From Yersinia vastinensis (lineage in GTDB: Bacteria > Pseudomonadota > Gammaproteobacteria > Enterobacterales > Enterobacteriaceae), in the NCBI RefSeq assembly GCF_902726565.1, contig NZ_CACVAF010000002.1:310001-374000 (forward strand): a stretch of DNA of 64,000 nucleotides. Reading direction: 5' to 3'. The position numbers and the translations under genes were made by a program. Each line of letters starts with the position of its first letter. Positions within the stretch are counted from its first letter, which is position 1. The notes beneath the pieces are model-generated. The model saw only the letters and a list, made by a program, of their open reading frames with translations, did not search any database and was not told the origin of the DNA. Positions 10,852 to 22,704 of the stretch are shown piece by piece.

Positions 10852-12645
10852 ATGGTGACAAATCGTCAGCGCTATCGTGAAAAAGTCTCCCAGATGATCA
10901 GCTGGGGGCACTGGTTCGCCTTGTTTAACATCCTGTTCAGCCTGGTGCTGGGTAGCCGCTATTTGTTTGTTTCCGATTGGCCCTCATCGCTGATTGGCCG
11001 TATCTATGCCCTTGTCAGCTGGCTCGGGCATTTTAGTTTTATCGTTTTTGCTGCCTATTTATTGGTGATATTCCCACTGACCTTTGTGGTGATGTCGCAG
11101 CGGCTGCTGCGTTTCCTTTCAGCTGCCTTTGCGACGGCGGGTTTAACGCTATTATTAGTAGATACAGAGGTTTTCACTCGTTTCCACTTACACCTTAATG
11201 CTGTCGTTTGGGAATTAGTGATTAACCCAGACCAAACTGAGTTGGCGCGTGATTGGCAATTGATGTTTATTGCCGTGCCAGTTATTTTTCTGGTCGAGAT
11301 GCTTTTCGGTACTTGGGCATGGCAAAAATTGCGCAGTCTCAACCGGCAGCGCTTTGTTAAACCATTGGTTGCGGTGTTTATTTCCGCATTCTTTGCCTCA
11401 CATTTGATGTATATCTGGGCTGATGCAAACTTCTATCGCCCGATCAGCATGCAACGCGCCAACTTACCACTTTCATATCCGATGACGGCCCGTAAATTCC
11501 TAGAGAAACATGGTCTGCTTGACCAACAGGAATATCAGAGGCGCTTAGTCGAGCAGGGGAATCCAGACGCGCTGACGGTTGAATATCCTCTCAGCCCAAT
11601 GACTTTTAGCGATAAAGGCAGTGGCTATAATCTGCTGTTAATTGTCGTTGATGGAATTCGTGTCGATAGCCTGCAAAAAGATATGCCAGCATTGGCCGAG
11701 TTTAGTCACTCGAATATTCAGTTTGACCGACATTACAGTTCGGGTAATCGCCAAGATACCGGTTTATTTGGCCTGTTTTATGGCATATCCCCAACTTATC
11801 TGGACGGTGTTCTCTCTGCCCGGAAACCCTCGGCATTCATTACGGCATTGAGTGCGCAAGGTTACCAGTTTGGCCTGTTCTCGTCCGATGGCTTTGCATC
11901 GCCACTTTACCGCCAAGCCCTGTTGTCCGATTTCACCTTACCGGCTCCCACAGAACAGACTGACAGCGAGACTACGGCGCAATGGCAACAATGGTTGTCA
12001 ACCTTGACCAGTAATGCGCCATGGTTCTCATACATTAATCTGAATGGGGCCGCTGAAGCACAAGATCCTATCAAGGGTGAGAAAATTGCATCACCGAACA
12101 ACTTTGTCCGTCACTATAAGGCGGGCGCACAAGATGTGGATCAGCAGATTGCAACGATTCTGGACACCCTGAAACAGCGTGGCCAACTCGATAAAACCGT
12201 GGTTATTATCACTGCTGCACATGGTGTCGAATTTAATGATTACGGTAATGATAATTGGGGGGCGGGTAGCAGTTTTAATCGTCAACAGTTGCAAGTCCCA
12301 CTGATTGTCCATTGGCCAGGTACGCCAGCACAGACGGTGAACAAGCTCACTAACCACGAAGATATTATGACGACACTGATGCAACGGTTATTGCATGTTA
12401 AGACGGCATCGGAGGATTATTCACAAGGTGAAGATCTATTTGCCGCGCGACGTCATCATAACTGGGTTGCTACGGGTGATAACGGAATGTTAGTGATTAC
12501 AACACCGACACAAACGATTGTGTTAGATAGTAATGGCCAATACCGTACTTATGATGAGCAAGGCAATGAAATTAAAGATGAAAAGCCGCAGCTCCCACTG
12601 CTACTGCAAGTACTGACGGATATAAAACGTTTTATTGCGAACTAG
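10852..12645 (+). CDS. yejM: YejM/PbgA/LapC, inner-membrane regulator of LPS synthesis
   Basis: Essential-type inner-membrane protein that controls LPS synthesis by restraining LapB/FtsH proteolysis of LpxC and is linked to cardiolipin in Salmonella. The 597 residues comprise five N-terminal membrane spans (about 18-190), a basic linker, and a periplasmic sulfatase-like domain starting near YNLLLIVVDG. The hydrolase fold is retained, but the family is thought not to act as a sulfatase. It closely follows E. coli YejM (586 residues), ending in LLQVLTDIKRFIAN. Confidence 0.96.
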   Translation: MVTNRQRYREKVSQMISWGHWFALFNILFSLVLGSRYLFVSDWPSSLIGRIYALVSWLGHFSFIVFAAYLLVIFPLTFVVMSQRLLRFLSAAFATAGLTLLLVDTEVFTRFHLHLNAVVWELVINPDQTELARDWQLMFIAVPVIFLVEMLFGTWAWQKLRSLNRQRFVKPLVAVFISAFFASHLMYIWADANFYRPISMQRANLPLSYPMTARKFLEKHGLLDQQEYQRRLVEQGNPDALTVEYPLSPMTFSDKGSGYNLLLIVVDGIRVDSLQKDMPALAEFSHSNIQFDRHYSSGNRQDTGLFGLFYGISPTYLDGVLSARKPSAFITALSAQGYQFGLFSSDGFASPLYRQALLSDFTLPAPTEQTDSETTAQWQQWLSTLTSNAPWFSYINLNGAAEAQDPIKGEKIASPNNFVRHYKAGAQDVDQQIATILDTLKQRGQLDKTVVIITAAHGVEFNDYGNDNWGAGSSFNRQQLQVPLIVHWPGTPAQTVNKLTNHEDIMTTLMQRLLHVKTASEDYSQGEDLFAARRHHNWVATGDNGMLVITTPTQTIVLDSNGQYRTYDEQGNEIKDEKPQLPLLLQVLTDIKRFIAN

Positions 12646-12742
12646 CTCTAAAATTCGGGCATTACGTGCTTAAAAAAACGGCAAACGTTTTTATCCGGTA
12701 TTGCATTAGTCACTGTAAAATGTAGTATAAATGCCACTGTAT

Positions 12743-12819
12743 CGGCATGTAGCGCAGCCTGGTAGCGCACCGTCATGGGGTGTCGGGGGTCGAAGGTTCA
12801 AATCCTTTCATGCCGACCA
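12743..12819 (+). tRNA. proL: tRNA-Pro(GGG)
   Basis: 77-base cloverleaf with 7-bp acceptor stem CGGCATG/CATGCCG, D-arm AGCGCAGCCTGGTAGCGC, anticodon GGG in the loop CATGGGGTG, T-arm with GGTTCAAATCC and encoded CCA. It is nearly identical to E. coli proL and lies directly after yejM, as in E. coli. Confidence 0.97.
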
Positions 12820-12832
12820 AAATACCTAAAGA

Positions 12833-12860
12833 AAACCAACCTGTTAGGGTTGGTTTTTTT
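12833..12860 (+). terminator. Terminator of tRNA-Pro
   Basis: Stem AAACCAACC (12833-12841)/GGTTGGTTT (12848-12856) followed by a T run. Confidence 0.9.
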
Positions 12861-12892
12861 GTTTGTGTGATAGGAACTGAACGTCGGGGTAG

Positions 12893-12918
12893 AAGGTCGC
12901 TCGATAGCACGCGACCTT
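12893..12918. other. Inverted repeat downstream of bglA
   Basis: AAGGTCGC and GCGACCTT, an 8-bp perfect stem with a 10-base loop and no T run on either side. It may protect or end the bglA message. Confidence 0.5.
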
Positions 12919-12956
12919 GCCCTGATGACCTGCTATAAACCTAGAGTTGAGTAACG

Positions 12957-16011
<3,055 letters not shown>

Positions 16012-16178
16012 TATTAATCTCCTGTCAAGGATACTGAGTATAAGATAAACAGAGTATTAGCGATTTATTATTAATATTTTTGGTCGATTAAGACTGAAGT
16101 TTAACAAAAAGAGAATTGAAGTCACGATATAACAAAAGTCGTGACTTGGAATATGTAACATATAAAAAACACCTTGTT

Positions 16179-16919
16179 TTATGGCGTTTTTTCATTCATT
16201 AGCGGAGGGAGTTTCTTACCTATGGTTTCAATAATATACAACACAGGTATTTGGGTAGTAATATTATAATGACCTTCTAATACAATAGGTGGCATATGAT
16301 AAGAGATATTTAAATCAGCCATCTTAGCCAATGTTGAATTATCACTATTGGTCAGGCTGATAATCTTACAGTTTTGCAAACTGAACTGATTAGCAATACG
16401 GATAATTTCTTCGGTCTCTCCAGAAACGGAGAGTATGATGGCAATCGCATCCTGATACATATCACTATTAATCGGGTAATAAGGATCATCAATGTATGTA
16501 CTGTATTTACCAATATTAGAAAAGAATCGAGCACTATATTTACCTAATGCACCAGATGTGCCTATCCCAACAAAAATAATTCTCCGTGTTTGTGCTATTT
16601 GTGCTGCAGCCAGATCAAGTAGTTCATCAAATTCACTATTATTGATACTTTTAAAATAGTTAATTATTTCACTGATACCAAAACTAATCGGTGGTTTTTC
16701 GTCATGCTCTAAATACAGTTTAAAACGCACGCGGAATTCAGAGTAACCATCACAATTCATTTTTTTGCAAAAACGCAAAACGGTGGTAGTGGAAACACCA
16801 GCAGAATCGGCGAGTTCCCTGATAGTCATATACATCACTTTGTCAGTATTTTTTATGATGTAGTTATAGACAATCAGTTCCAGTTCGTTTAACGAAGATA
16901 TTTCTTGATAGGTAAACAT
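16179..16919 (-). CDS. MurR/RpiR family transcriptional regulator
   Basis: Sugar-phosphate-responsive regulator, 246 residues. The N-terminal HTH of the RpiR type (about 1-75) has the motif ADSAGVSTTTVLRFCKKM, and a C-terminal SIS domain (about 105-230) has GIGTSGALGKYSARFF, the sugar-phosphate fold. It lies just upstream of the EIIBC-bglA pair in the same direction, and most likely controls it in response to a phosphorylated glucoside. Base composition is clearly AT-richer than its neighbours, hinting that the operon was acquired. Confidence 0.9.
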   Translation of the reverse strand: MFTYQEISSLNELELIVYNYIIKNTDKVMYMTIRELADSAGVSTTTVLRFCKKMNCDGYSEFRVRFKLYLEHDEKPPISFGISEIINYFKSINNSEFDELLDLAAAQIAQTRRIIFVGIGTSGALGKYSARFFSNIGKYSTYIDDPYYPINSDMYQDAIAIILSVSGETEEIIRIANQFSLQNCKIISLTNSDNSTLAKMADLNISYHMPPIVLEGHYNITTQIPVLYIIETIGKKLPPLMNEKTP

Positions 16920-17073
16920 ACTGGTCCCCGAAAAACGATGTAATGGCTTAAGATATGGGAATTTAGCATGAAATGAGGAGCGTCACGAGGGGATTGATGA
17001 AGATTGATAAGGGTTTTATCGGGGGAATAGAGATAGTATAACCGGACGATTAAACCCGGTTATACTATTAGCT

Positions 17074-17691
17074 TTAGGGGACTAACGGCCACTCAATATC
17101 AGGAGCTACTGATATATCAATACGATTCAACAATACACGATAAGTTTTCCATGCTATGAGTTGTTCTTTCTCGCTATCCGTTGCCAGTTCGGTATCTATA
17201 GCATCTTGTAATGGTGCTATACTAGCTGCAGCTTCATTCAATAACTGCTTTTTCGTATCTTCAGCTATTTGTATTGCTGCAACATGCTGTGCTTTTGTAT
17301 CCGTTACCCACAGATCCCCATTCCAAAAATCATAAGTAGTCTGCGGTGCCAATAATGTATGGGTATCAGGTAGATCGCCAAGGTAGTTCACTGGTTCCAA
17401 CTGCCCAGAGTCCGTTCTGTAAGCTGCTTGGTCACGTAAATCAGTCACAGCTTCCCAAGCTTTTCCATCTTCAGTACGCCGGATCGCCTTGTTATTATCA
17501 TCAAGTGGCATTGGAGCATCAATATAGCTCCCGGCAGGTATACCTACACCCACTGCCAAATACTCACTATTTACACCTATGTACTCTCGCGAGTCTCGAC
17601 TTACACTATAAACAGAGATCCACCCCTCGATTATAGCCAAACCATCTTCATCTAATTGGGCTTGAGTAATATTCAGCATATTTTTCTTCAT
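17074..17691 (-). CDS. Tail fibre assembly chaperone (Tfa-like)
   Basis: 205-residue protein of the phage tail fibre assembly family (lambda Tfa, P2 G, Mu U). The C-terminal block, with AWKTYRVLLNRIDIS and PDIEWP, is the conserved signature. Such proteins fold and trimerise the C-terminus of the cognate fibre and may stay bound at the tip. Its ATG shares one base with the fibre stop (TAATG), as expected for a fibre/chaperone pair. It is the last gene of the tail operon. Confidence 0.9.
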   Translation of the reverse strand: MKKNMLNITQAQLDEDGLAIIEGWISVYSVSRDSREYIGVNSEYLAVGVGIPAGSYIDAPMPLDDNNKAIRRTEDGKAWEAVTDLRDQAAYRTDSGQLEPVNYLGDLPDTHTLLAPQTTYDFWNGDLWVTDTKAQHVAAIQIAEDTKKQLLNEAAASIAPLQDAIDTELATDSEKEQLIAWKTYRVLLNRIDISVAPDIEWPLVP

Positions 17692-18755
17692 TATAAGGCC
17701 CTCACAATATAGTTGAACGCAATATTTCGCATACGGTTTTCAGCAGCTGTAGGCACAACAGTGGCCGCTGAAAAATTAAATTGGGGAATGGTAGTATCTC
17801 CACCAGATGCAACATTATTTTTTCCTGCAACACCACTGATGGCAAATGCCCCACTCGCAGCTGATGGATATGACGTTGATAATTCTTTAGCACCATGAAC
17901 GCTAAAGGTGCCTGTTATATTGCGAATTGCATCACCCTGCTCTGATAACAGTGCTCGACCTGGATCAATTCCTCGTCCATCATCCCATGCGCGAATAACA
18001 TCACCACGCATATCCGGTAAAATACCCGATGGATAGGCAAGAGCCAGTTTGGGGTATTGTGTTTTACTAAAAGCTGCACCGTTACATTTCAAATAACCAG
18101 TGGGGAGGGTAGATTGGGGCCAAGGAATTGGAGAGCCAACTAGATCAATTGTATTTATATAACTATAAAGATTACTACCCCATATTGAACCGGTAATATT
18201 CCCATCAGTGCCAAACATGGCTGTCCCACCAGCTCCATTCTCATTAGCATAAACTGCACCTTTAGATATCAGTCGTCCACAACGAAGGTCATCAGTTACG
18301 GAAAGGCTTTTCACCCCCAAAACACCCACTAATTGAATATTGGCATCCGTGCTATTAATAAACGGCAAAGTAATATCCGCAGTGCCATCAAAATTTACAC
18401 CACCAATTTTTCGTGCTGTGGCAAGCTTAGTTGCAGCCGCGGCTGTTCCTGTCGTGGATAACCCCCCCAGATTTGCGAGAGCCGCAGCAACCGCTGCTGG
18501 GCCAGCAGCTTTTATTTCTGATAAATTATTACCCGACTGTAAAAATAGTTTCTTCAGCGCTGCTAATACCTGGGTATCATCGTTTGGATCTAATGTTAAT
18601 CCTCCATCTTGTACGACTTTAATTAACTCCCGCTGCAAGGTATTAAACCATTCAGCCGGTAATATCGTTGGGGGAACACCGGCAGCAACATTGCCGTCGG
18701 TAAATTCGCCATTGTTGTCGGCGCGCGTATTAGGAATATCGCCAATTTTTTGCAT
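17691..18755 (-). CDS. Tail fibre protein with collar domain (host range determinant)
   Basis: 354-residue receptor-binding fibre. The N-terminal 100 residues (starting MQKIGDIPNTRADNNGEFTDG minus the last residue) form the baseplate-anchoring part found in Mu/P2-type fibres. A phage tail collar motif follows at about 208-265, with PTGYLKCNGAAFSKTQYPKL and LPDMRGDVIRAWDDGRG. The Gly/Ala/Ser-rich C-terminus ending NIAFNYIVRAL is typical of a fibre knob. If the locus is a bacteriocin, this gene sets the killing spectrum. It is short for an R-type fibre, yet looks complete. Confidence 0.88.
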   Translation of the reverse strand: MQKIGDIPNTRADNNGEFTDGNVAAGVPPTILPAEWFNTLQRELIKVVQDGGLTLDPNDDTQVLAALKKLFLQSGNNLSEIKAAGPAAVAAALANLGGLSTTGTAAAATKLATARKIGGVNFDGTADITLPFINSTDANIQLVGVLGVKSLSVTDDLRCGRLISKGAVYANENGAGGTAMFGTDGNITGSIWGSNLYSYINTIDLVGSPIPWPQSTLPTGYLKCNGAAFSKTQYPKLALAYPSGILPDMRGDVIRAWDDGRGIDPGRALLSEQGDAIRNITGTFSVHGAKELSTSYPSAASGAFAISGVAGKNNVASGGDTTIPQFNFSAATVVPTAAENRMRNIAFNYIVRAL

Positions 18756-18850
18756 AGAAAATCCTCACTAGTGAAAGCGATCTGTATCGATAATTAATTA
18801 ACTGATATATATCCGAATGAATTGGTGTTGCAGCTAGCGGCGCTGAAGCA

Positions 18851-19453
18851 TCAAGTCATAAGGGTATAGCCGAACTTCAAATTTGTATGAGACGGATTTA
18901 ATACCGCTAATCTGCATTCAAGTTGTTTATTACCCCATGAACGCAGAGGGTCGCTGCAATAAGTTAAGCCACATTGAGCATAATGGATGGTGGTTTCCGG
19001 CGCGGTAATGAGCCAAGTAAAGGGCCACTCTTCGCCGTTAAGTGCATCATGACAAACTGCCATTCCTGCACAAGCTTGCCGATATTGAGTGACCGTAATG
19101 GAATAACCCAGGGCTTTTGCGACTCGAATAAAATAAGCCGCGGACTGCCCCCCCATACCAAACAATTTAGACACCACGGCACGCTGGCGTTGGATCATGC
19201 TATCGACTTCACCGATGGCGCACAGATCCGGTAGCCCCAAGGCCGCTTCCCACTCCGGCAACATCGCCGTAGCGGTTGCCGGAAAAGCGCCAGATAACAA
19301 ATCTTGTGCATCTTCATCACTGCGCCGATAAGCACTGGCTAATGCCCGTAAAACTTCAGTTTGCACCCCATCAGATCGTCGTGGCCAAACCAAACCCATT
19401 GGCATTAATGCCTGCAAAGCTTCAGTATATTCACTGACAGAATAGCGGCTCAT
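18851..19453 (-). CDS. Baseplate protein, Mu gp48/YmfQ family (DUF2313)
   Basis: 200-residue baseplate wedge protein. The N-terminal part (ALMPMGLVWPR, then LLSGAFPATATAMLPEWEAALGL) is characteristic of the YmfQ/Mu gp48 family, which connects the baseplate J protein to the fibre. It overlaps the upstream baseplate J gene by four bases (ATGA), indicating translational coupling. 95 bases separate it from the fibre gene. Confidence 0.88.
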   Translation of the reverse strand: MSRYSVSEYTEALQALMPMGLVWPRRSDGVQTEVLRALASAYRRSDEDAQDLLSGAFPATATAMLPEWEAALGLPDLCAIGEVDSMIQRQRAVVSKLFGMGGQSAAYFIRVAKALGYSITVTQYRQACAGMAVCHDALNGEEWPFTWLITAPETTIHYAQCGLTYCSDPLRSWGNKQLECRLAVLNPSHTNLKFGYTLMT

Positions 19454-20586
19454 AAGTAGCTCACTGTACCCCTAATGGGGAGTTTACCGGTTTGCAGCTC
19501 AATATTGGCTGCCGGAGATTGCATAATAAACCCCCCAATGCCAGGGACTTCCCCAATGGCCAACAACAGTGATGACCACAGAATTTTTCCACCGGGCTCG
19601 CCCTCAGCGAAAAAAACCTCGTCGATCGCGGCATTGATGGCGGCCGTGGTGGTGCCATCTACATGAGAAATGCCGCTGAAGACGAAATCAATGGGTTGTG
19701 CGATGGGAGCGCAGACATATACCAAGGCAATAATGGGTTGCTGCGGATAAATAGCATCGGCTACCCGCCTCTGATCTCCCGTGGCTTTGACGGCCCCCCA
19801 CTGTTCGAGTGAAGAAATGCCGTCACTGCCCTGCGGGAAGCCAGCGTAATCATTATCATCACACATGATATAGACTCCGACTGTGCCGGCCCCCATCAAG
19901 CGCCGTTTAACCCAGCATCGCGTCACTCCCGGTGCTGCCAATGCCCAAGATTGATAGTCTGTGTCATTACCGCCTTGCGGAATGTTTTGGTAAGCCAATA
20001 ACATTCGCGAGCGAAAGGCATCTTCAGATTCAATGTCTGCCCCCCCGGTGATTTTACTCAGTGCTGTAGCAGTAGCTTGCACCCCCTCAATAGCAATATC
20101 GAGTGTCAACACGGTTCCTGCTGCACTGTTCCCTCGGTTGCCACCGCCTGTCGCATCCTCCAGTGGGCTAGGTAAAATCGCGGTAATTCTACCGATTGCG
20201 TTGCCATCAGCGGCGATCGTCACGGCATTATCGAGTTGATACTGATAGCCATCAGCCCGATTAAGACGCCGCCCGGCAGGAATGACCCGCCCGGCAAGAC
20301 CACCGAAACGCACATCAGTACAATTGGCTGGATTCGCTGCTTTGCGAAACACATCTTTTAGTGCCGCCCAGGCCGCAAGATATTCATCGCTCGCATTGTA
20401 GGGGGTCGCTTGCCGGGCAATATAATCAAGATAACCGTAATGCAGATGTGCCATTCCGGCATCTGCGTCACTGATCACGCCAATATTAGAAAAACGCAAT
20501 AAATTACCACCCGTTTTCAGTTCCGATTGCATATAGGACTGATTTCGTTGCCGTAATTCGCTTAAGGTGGGTCGATTAAATGGCAT
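19450..20586 (-). CDS. Baseplate J-like wedge protein (Mu gp47)
   Basis: 378-residue Baseplate_J family protein, the main wedge component of contractile tails. Recognisable segments are RQATPYNASDEYLAAWAALK and the central GGADIESEDAFRSRMLLAYQ, a hallmark of baseplate J. The C-terminal third, with PGIGGFIM, is also typical. It begins three bases after the gp46-like gene ends. Length is normal for the family. Confidence 0.93.
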   Translation of the reverse strand: MPFNRPTLSELRQRNQSYMQSELKTGGNLLRFSNIGVISDADAGMAHLHYGYLDYIARQATPYNASDEYLAAWAALKDVFRKAANPANCTDVRFGGLAGRVIPAGRRLNRADGYQYQLDNAVTIAADGNAIGRITAILPSPLEDATGGGNRGNSAAGTVLTLDIAIEGVQATATALSKITGGADIESEDAFRSRMLLAYQNIPQGGNDTDYQSWALAAPGVTRCWVKRRLMGAGTVGVYIMCDDNDYAGFPQGSDGISSLEQWGAVKATGDQRRVADAIYPQQPIIALVYVCAPIAQPIDFVFSGISHVDGTTTAAINAAIDEVFFAEGEPGGKILWSSLLLAIGEVPGIGGFIMQSPAANIELQTGKLPIRGTVSYL

Positions 20587-20589
20587 GAA

Positions 20590-21027
20590 TTATTCCTCCC
20601 ATACCCATGAAAATTTAACTGAAGATTGAGTTTTGTCTGGTTGCTGGTACGCAATAGCAAGCAACAATGTGTTGGGGTACATGATTTGTGCGCGAACGGT
20701 GATTACAGCCACAACGGCATCCTCGATCAGCCATGCCAACGCTTCCCGCGCATAGTCCTCCGCTTTGATGGCAATCTGGGTGGTCAGTTTTTGTCGCCGT
20801 AATAACCAAAGTCGCGAACCTATCGCGGATACCGCATCACTGTCCCCCCACCAGCCCCGACGATCATCGCCATCGATATCATCATCAACCCGAGCTAGGC
20901 GATCGGTGAATAAACTCAACAAAATGGCAGTATGCAGATCATCCCCCTCTAGCAATCCACCATGGCCTGTCCGCCAATCCCCCAGAGAGGCATCGACATC
21001 CCAAACTGTTTTAATATCCGTTGTCAT
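20590..21027 (-). CDS. Baseplate protein, Mu gp46/GP46 family
   Basis: 145-residue protein of the phage GP46 family, the Mu equivalent of T4 gp25, which sits in the baseplate and starts sheath assembly. Characteristic are LHTAILLSLFTDRLA and RRGWWGD near residues 30-65. Its ATG overlaps the stop of the spike gene upstream by four bases. Confidence 0.9.
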   Translation of the reverse strand: MTTDIKTVWDVDASLGDWRTGHGGLLEGDDLHTAILLSLFTDRLARVDDDIDGDDRRGWWGDSDAVSAIGSRLWLLRRQKLTTQIAIKAEDYAREALAWLIEDAVVAVITVRAQIMYPNTLLLAIAYQQPDKTQSSVKFSWVWEE

Positions 21028-21620
21028 CGCACCACCTTAGCGGGTGCCTCACTGGTGAGTGTTGCACTACCCGACTGTACGTTTTTGAGTTGATGATTGT
21101 GGCTGTTATAGGTATCTCGCAAGGTTTTAAGTGTCGTGGTATTACTGCCTGCGTTATCCACAATATCGCCACTCACTTCTAATAGCGGGGTATTTAGCCT
21201 CACTTTTACCGATGCATTTACCGTCACGTCAGTAGCGTTATTCACGATCACTGGCTGATTATTGGCCTCAATGATTACCCCACTTTCCGTCAATTTGATA
21301 AACTGCCCCCATTGAGAGTAAATCACTGTTTCTCCAGAGTTTAATTCTCTATGCCGGTAAGAGGGATGATTAGAGGCAATGATCATACCGCTGGAGCGAT
21401 CGCCCCCCAGAAACCCCATCACCACATCACTACCCGCCGGTAATCCTGACGAAAAGCCGAATTCAGCTAGCCGTGGTGTGTCACTGTGAACTTCCAGTGA
21501 GGTCTGATACTGCACGGTTTGTACCCCCTCACTGTCATCAAAGGTAGCGGCTCGCCCGATCCCCAACAGCATTTTTATCTGTCGGTATAGAGTCGAGAAT
21601 TGTCCACTGACATCATGCAT
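21024..21620 (-). CDS. Tail spike/baseplate assembly protein (Mu gp45)
   Basis: 198-residue central spike protein, corresponding to Mu gp45 (also called baseplate assembly protein V). It has an N-terminal OB-type region with FSSGLPAGSDVVMGFLGGD and a repetitive C-terminal beta region (VIIEANNQPVIVNNATDVTV) ending in a histidine-containing HNHQ segment. I choose ATG 21620 because AGGGGG lies just upstream; an upstream start at 21662 would overlap the neighbouring gene by 28 bases. Confidence 0.9.
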   Translation of the reverse strand: MHDVSGQFSTLYRQIKMLLGIGRAATFDDSEGVQTVQYQTSLEVHSDTPRLAEFGFSSGLPAGSDVVMGFLGGDRSSGMIIASNHPSYRHRELNSGETVIYSQWGQFIKLTESGVIIEANNQPVIVNNATDVTVNASVKVRLNTPLLEVSGDIVDNAGSNTTTLKTLRDTYNSHNHQLKNVQSGSATLTSEAPAKVVR

Positions 21621-21633
21621 ATAACCCCCTGTT

Positions 21634-22704
21634 TCATTTGATTTTGTAGGGCTGAAGAGCAAAAGCCTCTGGGGGCATCAGCGTCATAGTTGCCACTGTG
21701 CCCTTAGCGTCTTTTAGATAAATCACCTCCGACAACAGCCATAACTCATCTTTTAGCCCTAAAGCTGGAATGGAGATAGGAATCAGTGAGTTGGTCTCCC
21801 AGAGTCGGTGCTCGCGATCGCGCCAGCTATCAACTTGCACCTTAAGAGCTTTAGAGCGGCCATTATTGCGGTTGATGCTCCAATCGAGGCTATTTCTCAC
21901 CAAATCGGGTGAGTCCATGGTGCTTTCGACGATAACTATTTTGTTTCGATAACGGGTGGGAAACTGTTCAGCCAGTTGTGTATCCTGCTTTTTCACCAAA
22001 GCCGAGGTGTTATTGCCGCCCGAAGCAGAACGGCGGGCGACAGTATTGCTCGACAGGGTTACACCGGTGTAGTCAATAAAACGTTGATTAATATCCGTAT
22101 GCAGGTTTGCACTCAGAATATTGACTCCCTGTTCTACGCCACTAGCCGCTTTACATGTACCGACACGAGTGAGGTATAAATTGCCATCTGGTTGGTCGTA
22201 ATAGAGCAGTGCTGCCCAGCGGGTTGCATGTTCAATGACCGCCTGCGCGGTTTCTCCCCAGTTAAGGGTGAATTTCGGCACCACCACCAGATCGGTAACG
22301 TCAGAGGTCACCTTAATGCCATAAGGATCGGCCAATTTTTGTGCAATTTGCAATACCGTGGACTGACTGATTACGCTGTTGGGCCATTGCGCAGAGCAAT
22401 CGACCAAATCCTGACACTTGCTCCGCCCCTTCGCAGTAACCTCACGACTGGTGGCCGTGATGGTGCTATCCCAGCTGTCGATATAGCCGGTCAAGACGGC
22501 ATCGTTGCCCAGTTTGACCACACAGGGATCTCCGGGGTTTATCCATTGCAGTCCTTCACTGCCGGGATAGCGATCCATCAATGACAGTTCAAAACTACTG
22601 GGTAACGTTTCAATGCCTCTGGTGACCTGAATTTTACTCCAGCCGGTGATTGCCCTGCCGCCCACTTCCAGTGTTAAGTCATCGTTTACCCATTCATCAT
22701 TCAT
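21634..22704 (-). CDS. Baseplate hub protein (Mu gp44/gpP)
   Basis: 356-residue hub protein of the Mu P/gp44 type, the equivalent of T4 gp27. Visible features are GWSKIQVTRGIETLPSSFEL at the N-terminus, and GYIDSWDSTI and LNWGETAQAVIEHATRWAAL in the middle, which are conserved in this family. It overlaps the stop region of the gpN gene by four bases and is followed 13 bases later by the spike gene. Confidence 0.92.
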   Translation of the reverse strand: MNDEWVNDDLTLEVGGRAITGWSKIQVTRGIETLPSSFELSLMDRYPGSEGLQWINPGDPCVVKLGNDAVLTGYIDSWDSTITATSREVTAKGRSKCQDLVDCSAQWPNSVISQSTVLQIAQKLADPYGIKVTSDVTDLVVVPKFTLNWGETAQAVIEHATRWAALLYYDQPDGNLYLTRVGTCKAASGVEQGVNILSANLHTDINQRFIDYTGVTLSSNTVARRSASGGNNTSALVKKQDTQLAEQFPTRYRNKIVIVESTMDSPDLVRNSLDWSINRNNGRSKALKVQVDSWRDREHRLWETNSLIPISIPALGLKDELWLLSEVIYLKDAKGTVATMTLMPPEAFALQPYKIK

